In this document: in pieces, positions 26,744 through 35,423 of the stretch
Layout: the number at the start of each line of letters is the position of its first letter
How positions within the stretch are numbered: position 1 is the first letter of the stretch
Assembly (NCBI RefSeq): GCF_007859915.1
Contig: NZ_SJPM01000003.1
Location: 124,001 to 188,000 of the forward strand
Origin: Neorhodopirellula pilleata
GTDB lineage: Bacteria; Planctomycetota; Planctomycetia; Pirellulales; Pirellulaceae
Length of the DNA: 64,000 nt
Direction: 5' to 3'
Translations under genes and position numbers: made by a program
The notes under the pieces: model-generated
Database searches by the model: none
Seen by the model: only the letters and a program-made list of their open reading frames with translations
What the model was told of the DNA's origin: nothing

Positions 26744-27538
26744 ATGAACCACAATCGATCCACGCATTTTTCGACGTTCTTGGCACCTGCCGCTCGCCGT
26801 CGGTCCCATTCTTGCGATCTCCTCGTCAGTGTCCGCAGTCTCGCCGAAGCGGAGATCGCGATCGCCGGGGGGGCCGACATCATCGATTTCAAAGAACCGC
26901 TCGAAGGAGCGCTCGCACCGGTTGAGCCCGAAATTTGGCGGCAAGCCGCCGCCGCTTTTCCAGGACGTACGTTGTCAGCCGCCCTGGGCGAATCGCCATC
27001 GGCAACGCGATTGGCCGCGTTCGTTCCGAAAACCTTTCGGTACGCCAAAGCCGGACCGAGTCAAATACAAACGACCTCGCGATTGGGCCAATTTTGGAAC
27101 GACCTCGATCTGCCATCGGGTGTCGAATTGGTCGCCGTGGCCTACGCCGATTACGAGGCGGCGGGCTGTCCCCGGGTCGACGAGATTCTGGAACTTGCGA
27201 TTTCTCAAGGCCGCCGCAGGATACTCATTGACACGTTTGTCAAAGACGGCTCGTGTTTGACCGATCATCTCGCTCTGGATGAACTCGCTACATTGATCGA
27301 CCACGCTCGCAACGCGAACGGGTGGATCGCCTTGGCCGGTTCTCTTCGGCTCGACGACGTGAGTGAGTTGCTTGCACATGACATTACACCCGATTGCTGG
27401 GGCGTGCGCGGCGACGTTTGTATGGAAACGTCAAGTGTCACCGCGTTGGATCGACGTACCGGATCGCTCGATCCACGGCGGATCGAACGCTGGACGCGAC
27501 TTTGTGATCAGGCTTCTTCGTCGGGATCAGCAGATTGA
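26744..27538 (+). CDS. (5-formylfuran-3-yl)methyl phosphate synthase-like protein (MfnB / UPF0264)
   Basis: 264 residues. It reads as a TIM barrel of the MfnB family: CDLLVSVRSLAEAEIAIAGG, then ADIIDFKEPLEGAL with the Lys expected to form the Schiff base. VELVAVAYADYEAAG, ILIDTFVKDGSCLTDHL and WIALAGSLRLDD follow. In methanogens and methylotrophs MfnB condenses two molecules of glyceraldehyde 3-phosphate on the way to methanofuran. Planctomycetes are known to carry archaeal-type C1 transfer genes (H4MPT/methanofuran), so a role in that cofactor is plausible here. The 3' end overlaps the Uma2 gene by 31 bases. Confidence 0.85.
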   Translation: MNHNRSTHFSTFLAPAARRRSHSCDLLVSVRSLAEAEIAIAGGADIIDFKEPLEGALAPVEPEIWRQAAAAFPGRTLSAALGESPSATRLAAFVPKTFRYAKAGPSQIQTTSRLGQFWNDLDLPSGVELVAVAYADYEAAGCPRVDEILELAISQGRRRILIDTFVKDGSCLTDHLALDELATLIDHARNANGWIALAGSLRLDDVSELLAHDITPDCWGVRGDVCMETSSVTALDRRTGSLDPRRIERWTRLCDQASSSGSAD

Positions 27539-28101
27539 AACTCGACGTTCTGATAAACGTCTTCGAGCGCCAATTCGCATCCGATTTCGGGTAACAAGAT
27601 GACCGATCGGGCACCTTGAATTACCTCGCGATCGAAACCACTGTCGGCCCGTCGGTACACTAGCGCGAGCGCAGCATTTTGTTCAATGAGCACGTAGACG
27701 CACAGCGAATCGATCGAAAGATAGGCTTCTCGTTTTTCGTATTCGTCCGTCCGCCGGGTCGAGTCGGAGACGACCTCGATGATCACGACGGGGGCGTCCT
27801 GAAAGGTCTCGCTCGGCGGATTGGGCTGACAAACCACCGAAACGTCCGGATAGTAAAAACGAGTTCCACTGCTCAAACGTACCCGGACCTTCATATCCGA
27901 ATTAAAGACTTGGCACCGCTGACCACGCAACTGGGCAAATAATGCTCCGGTCGCGTTGGATGCAATTCGGTTGTGTTGCACCGTACCGCCGGCCATCGCG
28001 TAGATGTCACCGGCGACATATTCGTGCTTTCGTTTGGCTTGTTGTTCGCCGTCGAGATAATCGCGAACCGAGATCGGCTGGAAGTGGGAAGCGGTGCTCA
28101 T
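27508..28101 (-). CDS. Uma2-family (DUF820) putative PD-(D/E)XK nuclease
   Basis: 197 residues from the ATG at 28101 (MSTASHFQPISVRDYL). The family features are HEYVAGDIYAMAGGTVQHN, YYPDVSVVC, and PVVIIEVVSDSTRRTDEYEK. The Asp, Glu and Lys of these last two are the restriction-like catalytic residues. Uma2 proteins occur in many copies in cyanobacteria and planctomycetes; their biological role is unclear. No partner gene is visible. Longer readings upstream lack a start with a ribosome-binding site. Confidence 0.88.
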   Translation of the reverse strand: MSTASHFQPISVRDYLDGEQQAKRKHEYVAGDIYAMAGGTVQHNRIASNATGALFAQLRGQRCQVFNSDMKVRVRLSSGTRFYYPDVSVVCQPNPPSETFQDAPVVIIEVVSDSTRRTDEYEKREAYLSIDSLCVYVLIEQNAALALVYRRADSGFDREVIQGARSVILLPEIGCELALEDVYQNVEFQSADPDEEA

Positions 28102-28200
28102 AGGGACAAGTCTAGCGATTGACCGGAGGGCTCGCAATTCGCAAGGCATGAGGATTGCGTCGCCTCGCCCGCCACCGATCGAAATGGATACAATGAAGCG

Positions 28201-29166
28201 ATGACTAGCGAACCCACCATCATCTTGTCGGGCACCGACCCTGATCTTCCCAAATCCGTGCCACCGGGGCTCAAACGCTACACCGGGCTGCGAGAGATGG
28301 CCCGTGGTGCGACCGCTCAATTGCAGTCCGCGTTTGATCCCGTCACCGGGCGGACGGTCGCGATTAAAAAACTCCTTCCCGAAACGCGGTTCGATCGGCG
28401 CGAACGTCGTCGGTTGTTACGCGAGGCCCGAGTGACCGCGCAGTTGCAACATCCCAACACGGTACCCGTTTACGATATCGGTGAGGATGACCTCGAAGGC
28501 GTCTACTTCATCATGAAACGGATTTCAGGAGAGAACCTGTTTGAAGTTCTTAAACGGATCGCTCGTGGCGATGAACAAGCGATTCACGACTTCCCGATTG
28601 CCAGACGATTGAGCATCGTCGTCGACGCCTGCCAAGCACTCGCGTACGCGCACGCCCGAGGTGTTATTCACCGTGATGTCAAACCTGAGAATATTTGGGT
28701 TGGCAACTTCGGCGAGGTCATTCTGCTTGATTGGGGCGTCGCCAAAGTTTGGGGACATGCCGACGATAACGAGCCTATCCGAGAAAGTACGCTCGCGGTT
28801 CGCCCCGAGATCGACTCGGCGCAATTGCAAACTTTGACCGGTGGCGGCCAACGACCCGGTACGCCACTCTACATGTCACCCGAACAGATCGTCGGCAATC
28901 GTACTATCGATGAACGCTCCGACGTGTTCAGCGTGGGCGTGGTGCTATACGAAGTGATGGCGATCCGCGAACCGTTTCGCGGACGAACGATCGACGAGAC
29001 GTTCGAGAACATTCGTCATAAAGAAATTCAACCGCCGAGCGAACGGTCACCGCAATACGGTATTCCCAAAGCGATCGACGCGATCGTCGCCAAGGCTTTG
29101 CAAAAGCGTCCCGAAAAACGCTACCAATCGATGCGAGACTTGATCGCTGCGATCGACGACCTGTGA
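28201..29166 (+). CDS. Cytoplasmic Ser/Thr protein kinase coupled to a TOPRIM gene
   Basis: 321 residues, essentially a bare kinase domain without a membrane helix. The glycine loop is degenerate (REMARGATAQLQSAF). The remaining elements are intact: Lys in VAIKKL, HRDVKPENIW, DWG in place of DFG, GTPLYMSPEQ and FSVGVVLYEV. The C-lobe ends at KRPEKRYQSMRDLIAAIDDL, leaving no output domain. The stop TGA overlaps the GTG of the next gene (GTGA), so the TOPRIM protein is probably made in fixed ratio and may be its substrate or partner. Confidence 0.93.
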   Translation: MTSEPTIILSGTDPDLPKSVPPGLKRYTGLREMARGATAQLQSAFDPVTGRTVAIKKLLPETRFDRRERRRLLREARVTAQLQHPNTVPVYDIGEDDLEGVYFIMKRISGENLFEVLKRIARGDEQAIHDFPIARRLSIVVDACQALAYAHARGVIHRDVKPENIWVGNFGEVILLDWGVAKVWGHADDNEPIRESTLAVRPEIDSAQLQTLTGGGQRPGTPLYMSPEQIVGNRTIDERSDVFSVGVVLYEVMAIREPFRGRTIDETFENIRHKEIQPPSERSPQYGIPKAIDAIVAKALQKRPEKRYQSMRDLIAAIDDL

Positions 29167-29891
29167 GACTCAACCAGTACTCACGTCCGCCGGTTCACTA
29201 CCCTTGTGCCGAATCAGATTCCGTTTCCGATTCAAGTGCAGCGGAGTGTTTTTTTGTCGAGGGCGACAGTGCCGCGAAAACCGTCGATCAGGTTCGCGAT
29301 CGACGTTTGCAAGCTATTTTGGCGTTGCAAGGGAAACCACTGAATGCCAATCGGGCGAGTAAACGAGTTGCCGGCACGAATGAAGTTTTCTTGCGGATCG
29401 CCGAAGCGTTGATCGTCGCGAACGACCACAACCTGGATCCACCCAACGCCTCGCATCAACGTGAGTTTTTGGATCGCCTCGACGATGTCGAGGCGATTCG
29501 GTATCACCGGGTGGTGTTGCTGATGGATCCGGACGCCGACGGGATTCATTGCGGCGTGTTGATGATGGCGTTCTTTCGCCGATTCTCGCCCGCGTTCATT
29601 GAAGCGGGGCGATTATGGCTGGTCCGCCCGCCGATGTTTTTGTTTCGATTCCCGGTCGGTACGTTACCACTTGCCGAAAGTCCGGTCGCTTACAGTCCCG
29701 AACACGCCGACGCGATCGAACACGTCCTGCGAAGCCGCAAGATGACGGGTTTCAAGAAAATCAAACACCGTGGCCTGGGGAGCATCGACGCGGCCGTTTT
29801 GCAATTAACTTGTATCGACCCGCAAACGCGCCACTGCGAACGATTGTCACTGAGCGATGTCGATCATGCGATCGGCATGTTCGGAAACTAG
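29163..29891 (+). CDS. Stand-alone TOPRIM protein resembling the GyrB/ParE metal-binding half
   Basis: 242 residues. It aligns by eye with the TOPRIM region of GyrB/ParE: ECFFVEGDSAAKTV (catalytic Glu near residue 33), RRLQAILALQGKPLN and VVLLMDPDADGIHCG (Asp 122, 124, 126). LMMAFFRRFSPAFIEAG and RLWLVRPPMF complete it. All three acidic positions for Mg are kept. The GHKL ATPase and transducer domains are missing, and no GyrA-like partner is near. It starts at a GTG overlapping the kinase stop. Whether it works with the cell's gyrase, acts alone on DNA, or has become a kinase-regulated binding protein is unknown. Confidence 0.85.
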   Translation: MRLNQYSRPPVHYPCAESDSVSDSSAAECFFVEGDSAAKTVDQVRDRRLQAILALQGKPLNANRASKRVAGTNEVFLRIAEALIVANDHNLDPPNASHQREFLDRLDDVEAIRYHRVVLLMDPDADGIHCGVLMMAFFRRFSPAFIEAGRLWLVRPPMFLFRFPVGTLPLAESPVAYSPEHADAIEHVLRSRKMTGFKKIKHRGLGSIDAAVLQLTCIDPQTRHCERLSLSDVDHAIGMFGN

Positions 29892-29893
29892 TG

Positions 29894-30502
29894 CTAAATC
29901 ATCGGTGGAGGAGGTGGCGGCGGGGGCGGTGAACTCGGAGGCGGCGGACTCGAGGGAGGTGGACTTGATGGCGGCGGACTCGAGGGAGGTGGATTGGGTG
30001 TGGGAGGCGGCGGCGGTGGAGGCGGTGTCGGCATCGACTCGTTCATGATCATGGCGGATCGTTCGGTCAATAACGTGCTGCGGCCTTGAATGGATCCCAA
30101 GAACTGGGATGGGCTGATCCAACTGTTGGATGCGGCGGGGATCGCGACCTGGACCCTGACCTGATCCGTTGCATCGGTGATCACAGGCGGATCGACCACG
30201 ACGGATGCGTTTTGAATTCCCAACTTCGCCAAATGAGCTTGGACGGCACCTTCGACGCCGGCGGCGCTGGCACCGGTGATGATTCCCACACGTGCGCCGA
30301 CATAGGCTGCGTAATCTGCGGAGTGACGCAGCATCGTGACTCGCATCAACTCGATACCTGCCAGAACTACCGTGAACAACACTACCGAGACGAGAGCCAT
30401 CTCAACGGCCGCCGCGCCGAGCCGCTGGGTTCGACCCACGATCAATCGAGATGGCGTCCATGGCTTTTGGCGGTCAAGTGTGTTCATGAGGATCGTGTTC
30501 AT
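29894..30502 (-). CDS. TadE-like protein with long proline-rich C-terminus
   Basis: About 202 residues. After a basic N-terminus comes the TadE signature: RLGAAAVEMALVSVVLFTVV followed by LAGIELMR, a single membrane helix with the conserved Glu as in type IV-like pseudopilins. A soluble domain of about 100 residues ends at SAMIMNES. The last 45 residues are almost all Pro and Ser. It should be an envelope protein of a Flp/Tad-like assembly. It follows the vWA gene by 18 bases. Confidence 0.82.
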   Translation of the reverse strand: MNTILMNTLDRQKPWTPSRLIVGRTQRLGAAAVEMALVSVVLFTVVLAGIELMRVTMLRHSADYAAYVGARVGIITGASAAGVEGAVQAHLAKLGIQNASVVVDPPVITDATDQVRVQVAIPAASNSWISPSQFLGSIQGRSTLLTERSAMIMNESMPTPPPPPPPPTPNPPPSSPPPSSPPPSSPPPPSSPPPPPPPPPMI

Positions 30503-30520
30503 CGGGTTTACAAAGAATGT

Positions 30521-31675
30521 TTAGAGTGTCATCAAGGACGGCAATCGATTGGCAATCTCTTCAAAAGCACTCGCAAGTTGAGCCGCGTCGGTGGCATGGA
30601 AATGTTCGCCGCCGCAAGATTGGGCGAGGTTTCGCATCCGATTTTGATCGGCTTCGTCGCTGAACGTGATCGTGAACAAGGTGACCCCATTGTTTCGCAA
30701 CGTACCGGCGGCTGATTCAGGGCTTGTTCCGTAATTGTGAATCCCGTCGGTCAACAGGACCATCACTTTAACCGCGTAATCGCGATTCACGCTCGTATCA
30801 TTCAACGCCGCGTTGCCCTCGAGCAACCCGTTGCCGATTGCCGTTCCACCGCCTTGAAATACCAGCGAGGTAAAGTTCAAGCCGTTGATAACACTGCTGT
30901 AATCGAATGTGAGTACTTGATCGGTCGAGGTGGTGGTTGAATAGGTCGACAAAGCGAGTTTTTCTTGTTGCGGCGAATCGATCAAGCTTTGATTGAACGC
31001 TTGAACCGAGGCAACCAAATCGAGCCAACGTGAATTGGGAGGAACCGGATCCCCGAACACCCATCCTGGCGGAGCTGCCGCCGGGTTGACGCCTTCGGCT
31101 GCCACTTCATCCGAGGCGAACGCCATCGAGCCGCTTCGGTCGATGACCAAGGCCACGTCCATCGTGCTTTGCGTGCTAATCGCTCGGCATTGCGGACGGA
31201 TCTCAACATTCACGCCCATCGTCGGAAAGATCGGGCTGATCACGGGGGTGGATGACTGGTTCAACGTGCGAGTCGTCAATCGGACCGCGTTCGCTTCGGC
31301 ACCAAACGTCACGGGCGTGAAAGTGTACGCGGCGTTACTGGAGGTGCGAAGACTGACGCCAAACTCCAAGTCGTTCATTTCGATCGGCATCACTGCGCCG
31401 GAAATCGGATTACGGCTCGCCGCATCCTTCGCTGCGAGCAAGGCCGCATTTCGATCGCCGGTGCGATTGAATTCGCGCCCGGCGGTTTGTGTCGCAACGT
31501 CCGTGACGATCTGAACGTCCGCTTGGACCGCTTCAATATAAGTGATGTTGATCGCATAGGATGCCAATGCCAACAGCACGGGAATCAAAATCGCCAACAG
31601 TACCAAAACGGAACCGCAGCGTGCACGTTTTCGCAATGGCTTAAGAGGTGAATGCAGTAGGATCGAATGATTCAT
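30521..31675 (-). CDS. TadG-like von Willebrand factor A protein
   Basis: 384 residues. The N-terminus GSVLVLLAILIPVLLALASY is the TadG/TadE-type membrane anchor. The C-terminal half is a vWA domain: MIDAS motif VALVIDRSGSMAF (DxSxS), VMVLLTDGIHN and VTLFTITFSDEADQ. Such proteins bind ligands through a divalent metal outside the cell and sit with Tad pilus genes. Here no TadA ATPase, TadB/C or secretin is present in the window. Confidence 0.88.
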   Translation of the reverse strand: MNHSILLHSPLKPLRKRARCGSVLVLLAILIPVLLALASYAINITYIEAVQADVQIVTDVATQTAGREFNRTGDRNAALLAAKDAASRNPISGAVMPIEMNDLEFGVSLRTSSNAAYTFTPVTFGAEANAVRLTTRTLNQSSTPVISPIFPTMGVNVEIRPQCRAISTQSTMDVALVIDRSGSMAFASDEVAAEGVNPAAAPPGWVFGDPVPPNSRWLDLVASVQAFNQSLIDSPQQEKLALSTYSTTTSTDQVLTFDYSSVINGLNFTSLVFQGGGTAIGNGLLEGNAALNDTSVNRDYAVKVMVLLTDGIHNYGTSPESAAGTLRNNGVTLFTITFSDEADQNRMRNLAQSCGGEHFHATDAAQLASAFEEIANRLPSLMTL

Positions 31676-31688
31676 GTTGTACGCCGCA

Positions 31689-32117
31689 TTACGGCTTTTG
31701 CATCGAGACGGACTCGGTTAACGAAAATGCCGAACTCATCCAAGTGCCAGTCAGTGAATTGGCATTGAAGGGTGCGGTGGCTTCGACTTTCAGCCAATCG
31801 CCGGAACTGAGAGTGGTCGGATCAGCCGGCTCGGTTGCAATATCAACGAGTGCCAACGACTGATCTTGGCTGAGCAACTGGCATTGGTACTGCACATTGA
31901 CGATCCCCGCCTCAGGAAGGACGCCCACGCGGGCACCCTCGTAAGCGATGATCTTCAGTTTTTGTCGCAACCGGATCATCGTGCAGGCTTCCATCGTTCC
32001 CATCGCTACGACCAGCACAACCGGCAAGCCGATAGCCAGCTCCGTGACCGCCAATGCGGCTCGCAATGATCGGGAAGGCGTCTTCAATGGACGCAAGCGA
32101 GAATGACGAAACATCAC
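31689..32117 (-). CDS. TadE-like pseudopilin
   Basis: 142 residues. It has an N-terminal basic stretch and the helix LAVTELAIGLPVVLVVAMGT with the conserved Glu at +5-like position, then MIRLRQKLKIIAYEGARVGV as in TadE-family proteins. It is the first gene of the three-gene set, 13 bases upstream of the vWA gene. Confidence 0.82.
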   Translation of the reverse strand: MMFRHSRLRPLKTPSRSLRAALAVTELAIGLPVVLVVAMGTMEACTMIRLRQKLKIIAYEGARVGVLPEAGIVNVQYQCQLLSQDQSLALVDIATEPADPTTLSSGDWLKVEATAPFNANSLTGTWMSSAFSLTESVSMQKP

Positions 32118-32215
32118 ACAGGCAACAAACGAATGAGGAAAACAGGAGACTGTCTTTACCCTAGGTCACAAAATCATTCGAGGCGCTGGAATCCATCGTT
32201 CCGTTGAAATCTCGA

Positions 32216-33550
32216 CTATTTTGCCTGTTGCCACGCCGCGTAACGACGCATCACTTCGTCCAGCATGACACTGGACAACAAGGCGCCGCCGATGATCACC
32301 ATCTCCCATTGCTGGTCAATCCCTAAAACGACGATCGCTTTGTAAAGACATCGCATCACCGCCGCGCCCGCGATGACTCCCAAGACTGCACCACGCCCGC
32401 CTCGCAACGAGCAGCCACCCAAAACGGCGGCGGCGATCGCATAGAGTTCATAAAAGTTTCCGCTCGAACCGGGTTGTACCGAATTCCATTCCAACAAGAA
32501 CAGAATGCCCGTCAGCGCGGCCAAGAATCCACTGGCAACATAGGCCGCAGTGATCAAACGATTGGTACGCACACCGCTATAGCGAGCCGCCTGTTCGTTC
32601 TCGCCACTGGCAAGCAAATGGCGACCGGCGACGCTGTGTTGTAAAAACAGCCAAGCAAGCGTGGCGACTATCACCAGTAACAACCCGGTGAACGGAAACT
32701 CGATCCATGTCCACTGCGTCCAAGAGTCCGAAGCGCCTGACAAGCGGCTGACCAGCGGCAACGGAAATTCGAACACATTGCCGGTCACGACGGACTTGAA
32801 ATCCGCCAACGCACTGCCCAGTCCCACCTGATCGTCGCCCGTCCAAACACGGGCCAAACCGCGATAGATCAGCAACCCACACAATGTTACGACAAACGGT
32901 TGCAAATGAGCACGTGTGACCAATAGACCGTGGATCAGGCCCAGCAAAGAACCTGCCAACAAGACGATTCCGCAAGCGATTAACGGAGGTGTGTAGGTGA
33001 TTCGCTCGATTTGTACACTCATGCCTACTCGGATCGACCGCGCCGGGTCCGAACTCGCAACCCATACCGACGATGCTCGGTCGGTGATCTCCCCCATCGC
33101 GATTCCAGAAAGGTAAAGTTTGGATTCACCAAGAACGCCTCGGTAAATCAAACGGTCGCCGCTGCGCACACGGCCGATCGATTCATCAAGTCGGATCCAA
33201 GTTTCCGCATCCGGCGTTTGTTGGCTCAATGTTTCGATCGGTACTTGGGCCGCTTCGTCGTTTCGTCGAATGATCTCGATGATGGGATACTTTGATTCAT
33301 CTCGTTCATAGCGAACATCGATGACTTGGACCATCATCACACCACATAGTGCGATCAAAGAACCGATCGAAAGATCGATGCCTCCGGTGATAATCACCAT
33401 CGCAACACCGATCGAAATCAATCCGTACAAACTCGTATCACGAATCAGTGTTTTTAAGTTGGCGGCCGCGACGAAATTGCCCTCGATCATCGTGGCGATC
33501 ACAATAATCAAAACTAACAACGCAAAGATTCCAACGTTCTTCAACTGCAT
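32216..33550 (-). CDS. Ribose-type ABC transporter permease with a large insertion
   Basis: About 444 residues from the ATG at 33550 (MQLKNVGIFALLVL). The RbsC-like permease pattern is clear: ITGGIDLSIGSLIALCGVMM, LQPFVVTLCGLLIYRGLAR, GENEQAARYSGVRTNRL and YAIAAAVLGGCSLRGGRGAV. Between the second and third helix regions, about 100 extra residues (from VRYERDESKYP to PARSIRVGMS) interrupt the fold; E. coli RbsC has only a short loop there. The insertion looks soluble and beta-rich. No ATP-binding or solute-binding gene is adjacent, so its partners must lie elsewhere. Confidence 0.88.
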   Translation of the reverse strand: MQLKNVGIFALLVLIIVIATMIEGNFVAAANLKTLIRDTSLYGLISIGVAMVIITGGIDLSIGSLIALCGVMMVQVIDVRYERDESKYPIIEIIRRNDEAAQVPIETLSQQTPDAETWIRLDESIGRVRSGDRLIYRGVLGESKLYLSGIAMGEITDRASSVWVASSDPARSIRVGMSVQIERITYTPPLIACGIVLLAGSLLGLIHGLLVTRAHLQPFVVTLCGLLIYRGLARVWTGDDQVGLGSALADFKSVVTGNVFEFPLPLVSRLSGASDSWTQWTWIEFPFTGLLLVIVATLAWLFLQHSVAGRHLLASGENEQAARYSGVRTNRLITAAYVASGFLAALTGILFLLEWNSVQPGSSGNFYELYAIAAAVLGGCSLRGGRGAVLGVIAGAAVMRCLYKAIVVLGIDQQWEMVIIGGALLSSVMLDEVMRRYAAWQQAK

Positions 33551-33712
33551 CTTTGGTCTCAAGGAATGGCGAGCGATCGGATCTTGGTCCGAACGCTTTA
33601 AGCGGAAAGAGATGGTGATAAGCAGGTGATCAAAATACCATGGCTTATGAATGAATACACCCAACCCAAACAGTGGCCGCGTTACTTTTGCTCAAGCACG
33701 CACGAGCCATAA

Positions 33713-34003
33713 TCAATCGGCCGCCACGATGTCAAAACCAGCTCGCCTGGCGTTTTCAAACAGAGGCGGAGGTGGGTCACCGACTCTCGCAACCACAACT
33801 CGCGTGTCCGGTGGCAGGTCGGCCGATTGATACACACGTCCAGTAGCGTCTTCGACCAAGACGGGTCGACCATTCATGACCTCCTGGTGTTCATCTGTCA
33901 AGATACCGGTGCGAGCGCTGTCGACGTTGGTCCGCGCCGCGTCCTCGTTAGTACGGATTCCCGCGTCGCGGGAAAAAGCTTCGTGTCGCCAGTGACAAGT
34001 CAT
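33713..34003 (-). CDS. Possible small conserved protein
   Basis: About 96 residues from an ATG at 34003. The C-terminal 55 residues (NGRPVLVEDATGRVYQSADL, then PPDTRVVVARVGD) look like a genuine compact alpha/beta protein. The first 40 are less convincing. No family recognised. The gap from 34004 to 34256 holds nothing else I can name, apart from the leader of the next gene. Confidence 0.45.
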   Translation of the reverse strand: MTCHWRHEAFSRDAGIRTNEDAARTNVDSARTGILTDEHQEVMNGRPVLVEDATGRVYQSADLPPDTRVVVARVGDPPPPLFENARRAGFDIVAAD

Positions 34004-34256
34004 CGTGGGCATCGGAAAGGGCTCCAATCAGGGACAAAGAAACGTAAATCTTGAACAGAGGGCATCGGCAAAACCCATGCCTTCCCAAAAAACCGGAGCG
34101 TATTCGTCGAACCAAGGCCGCGCATTCAAATTGACGAAAGTCCTTGCCATCGACGTCCGATAGCATCACGTAGGGGCAACATCGAATTGATTAATCAACC
34201 ATTCCAAGATGCACGTGGCCGGTCTCGGGCGCGGGCTGAATCTAGGTGAGTCGACC

Positions 34257-35339
34257 ATGGCAACCCCTTCTTCACCCGGAAACGCTATGAAAAGCCGTTC
34301 GTCCCAAACCGACATGCGAGTCGATCCGAAGCCAGACGTTTCGCCGTTTGAGATCGCCAAGCAGGCGCTCGGCCATGTCGGACGTTTTCAAACGCCACCC
34401 ACGCCGAGCGTTTACGAAGTCTGGTATCGTTACGTCGAAGGTGTCGACGATATCATTGCGAACCTTTCGCACGCCGTCGAAGATGTCAATTCGGTCACCG
34501 TCGACATGCTCGACCAACTGCACAAGCAGTACTGCGTTCCGAGTGAGACCTCCAACCAGATGATGGCGGAAGAACTCATCGGCGAGATGTCTTCGCTACA
34601 AGCGGTCGTTGACGATCAGATTCAAGCCGGCCAAACGTTCGGCGATTCCATCAACGAAGCGTGCGACTCCCTCAACCAGGACAACCCATCGCTTGAGATC
34701 GTCGCCGCCTGCGCAAAAACGATGTTGGTCAGTAATGCTGCGATGCAGCAACAAATCAAACAACTCAACCAACAATTGCAGGCGTCCCAAGAAAAAGTCC
34801 AAGCGCTCCAACATGAGTTGATCGATTCCCAACGCGCGACCATGACCGATCCGTTGACCGGGCTGGGGAATCGTCGCCACTTTGAAATAGGCGTTCGCAA
34901 ATCGCTTGTGGCGAACGATCGTGATCAACGAAACACTTTTTTGTTTGTCATCGACGTCGATCATTTCAAAACGATCAACGATACTTATGGTCACGAATGT
35001 GGCGATAAGGTCATTAAGTATGTAGCCTCACAAATCTCTCGACATTGTACGCAGGGTTCGATCTCCCGAATCGGTGGAGACGAATTCGCGATCATCGTCG
35101 ATGTCGCCGATCATCAAGAGGCAAGCGAGATCGCTACCGAACTTCGCAAGTTTTTTGCGTCGACGCCGTTGAAACTCAATGCCAGCGGAGATGATCTCGG
35201 TACGATCAAGCTATCAATCGGCGCGGCCTGCTTGCGAGAAGACGATGATGAAAAGTCATGGTTTGTGCGGGCTGATAAATTGCTCTATCAAGCCAAAGAC
35301 GGCGGACGAAATAACGCCGTCGTCGAGCATTTTCGCTGA
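34257..35339 (+). CDS. GGDEF diguanylate cyclase
   Basis: About 360 residues. The ATG at 34257 is preferred because AGGTGAG lies six bases upstream; an ATG at 34209 is possible. The N-terminal half is helical with a coiled coil (QQQIKQLNQQLQASQEKVQA). The GGDEF domain starts at DPLTGLGNRRHFE, with VIDVDHFKTINDTYGHECGD and the active-site ISRIGGDEFAI. The RxxD inhibitory site usually found five residues before GGDEF is absent, so product feedback at that site is unlikely. It makes cyclic di-GMP. No membrane helix or known sensor domain is seen. Confidence 0.93.
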   Translation: MATPSSPGNAMKSRSSQTDMRVDPKPDVSPFEIAKQALGHVGRFQTPPTPSVYEVWYRYVEGVDDIIANLSHAVEDVNSVTVDMLDQLHKQYCVPSETSNQMMAEELIGEMSSLQAVVDDQIQAGQTFGDSINEACDSLNQDNPSLEIVAACAKTMLVSNAAMQQQIKQLNQQLQASQEKVQALQHELIDSQRATMTDPLTGLGNRRHFEIGVRKSLVANDRDQRNTFLFVIDVDHFKTINDTYGHECGDKVIKYVASQISRHCTQGSISRIGGDEFAIIVDVADHQEASEIATELRKFFASTPLKLNASGDDLGTIKLSIGAACLREDDDEKSWFVRADKLLYQAKDGGRNNAVVEHFR

Positions 35340-35423
35340 CGCGAACCGGCATTTTCGCTGACGCAAGCTGGCATTTTCGCTGACGCGAACTGGCATTTTA
35401 GCTGACGTGAACCGGCATTTTCG
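35328..35423. repeat. 22-bp tandem repeat spanning a stop codon
   Basis: Four and a bit copies of CATTTTCGCTGACGCGAACC plus GG, each 22 bases with one to four changes. The first copy contains the last codons and TGA stop of the GGDEF gene, and the last ends just before the stop codon of the convergent dehydrogenase gene. Confidence 0.88.

Noticed and set aside
35328..35423. CRISPR array
   Set aside because: The units are directly adjacent without spacers.
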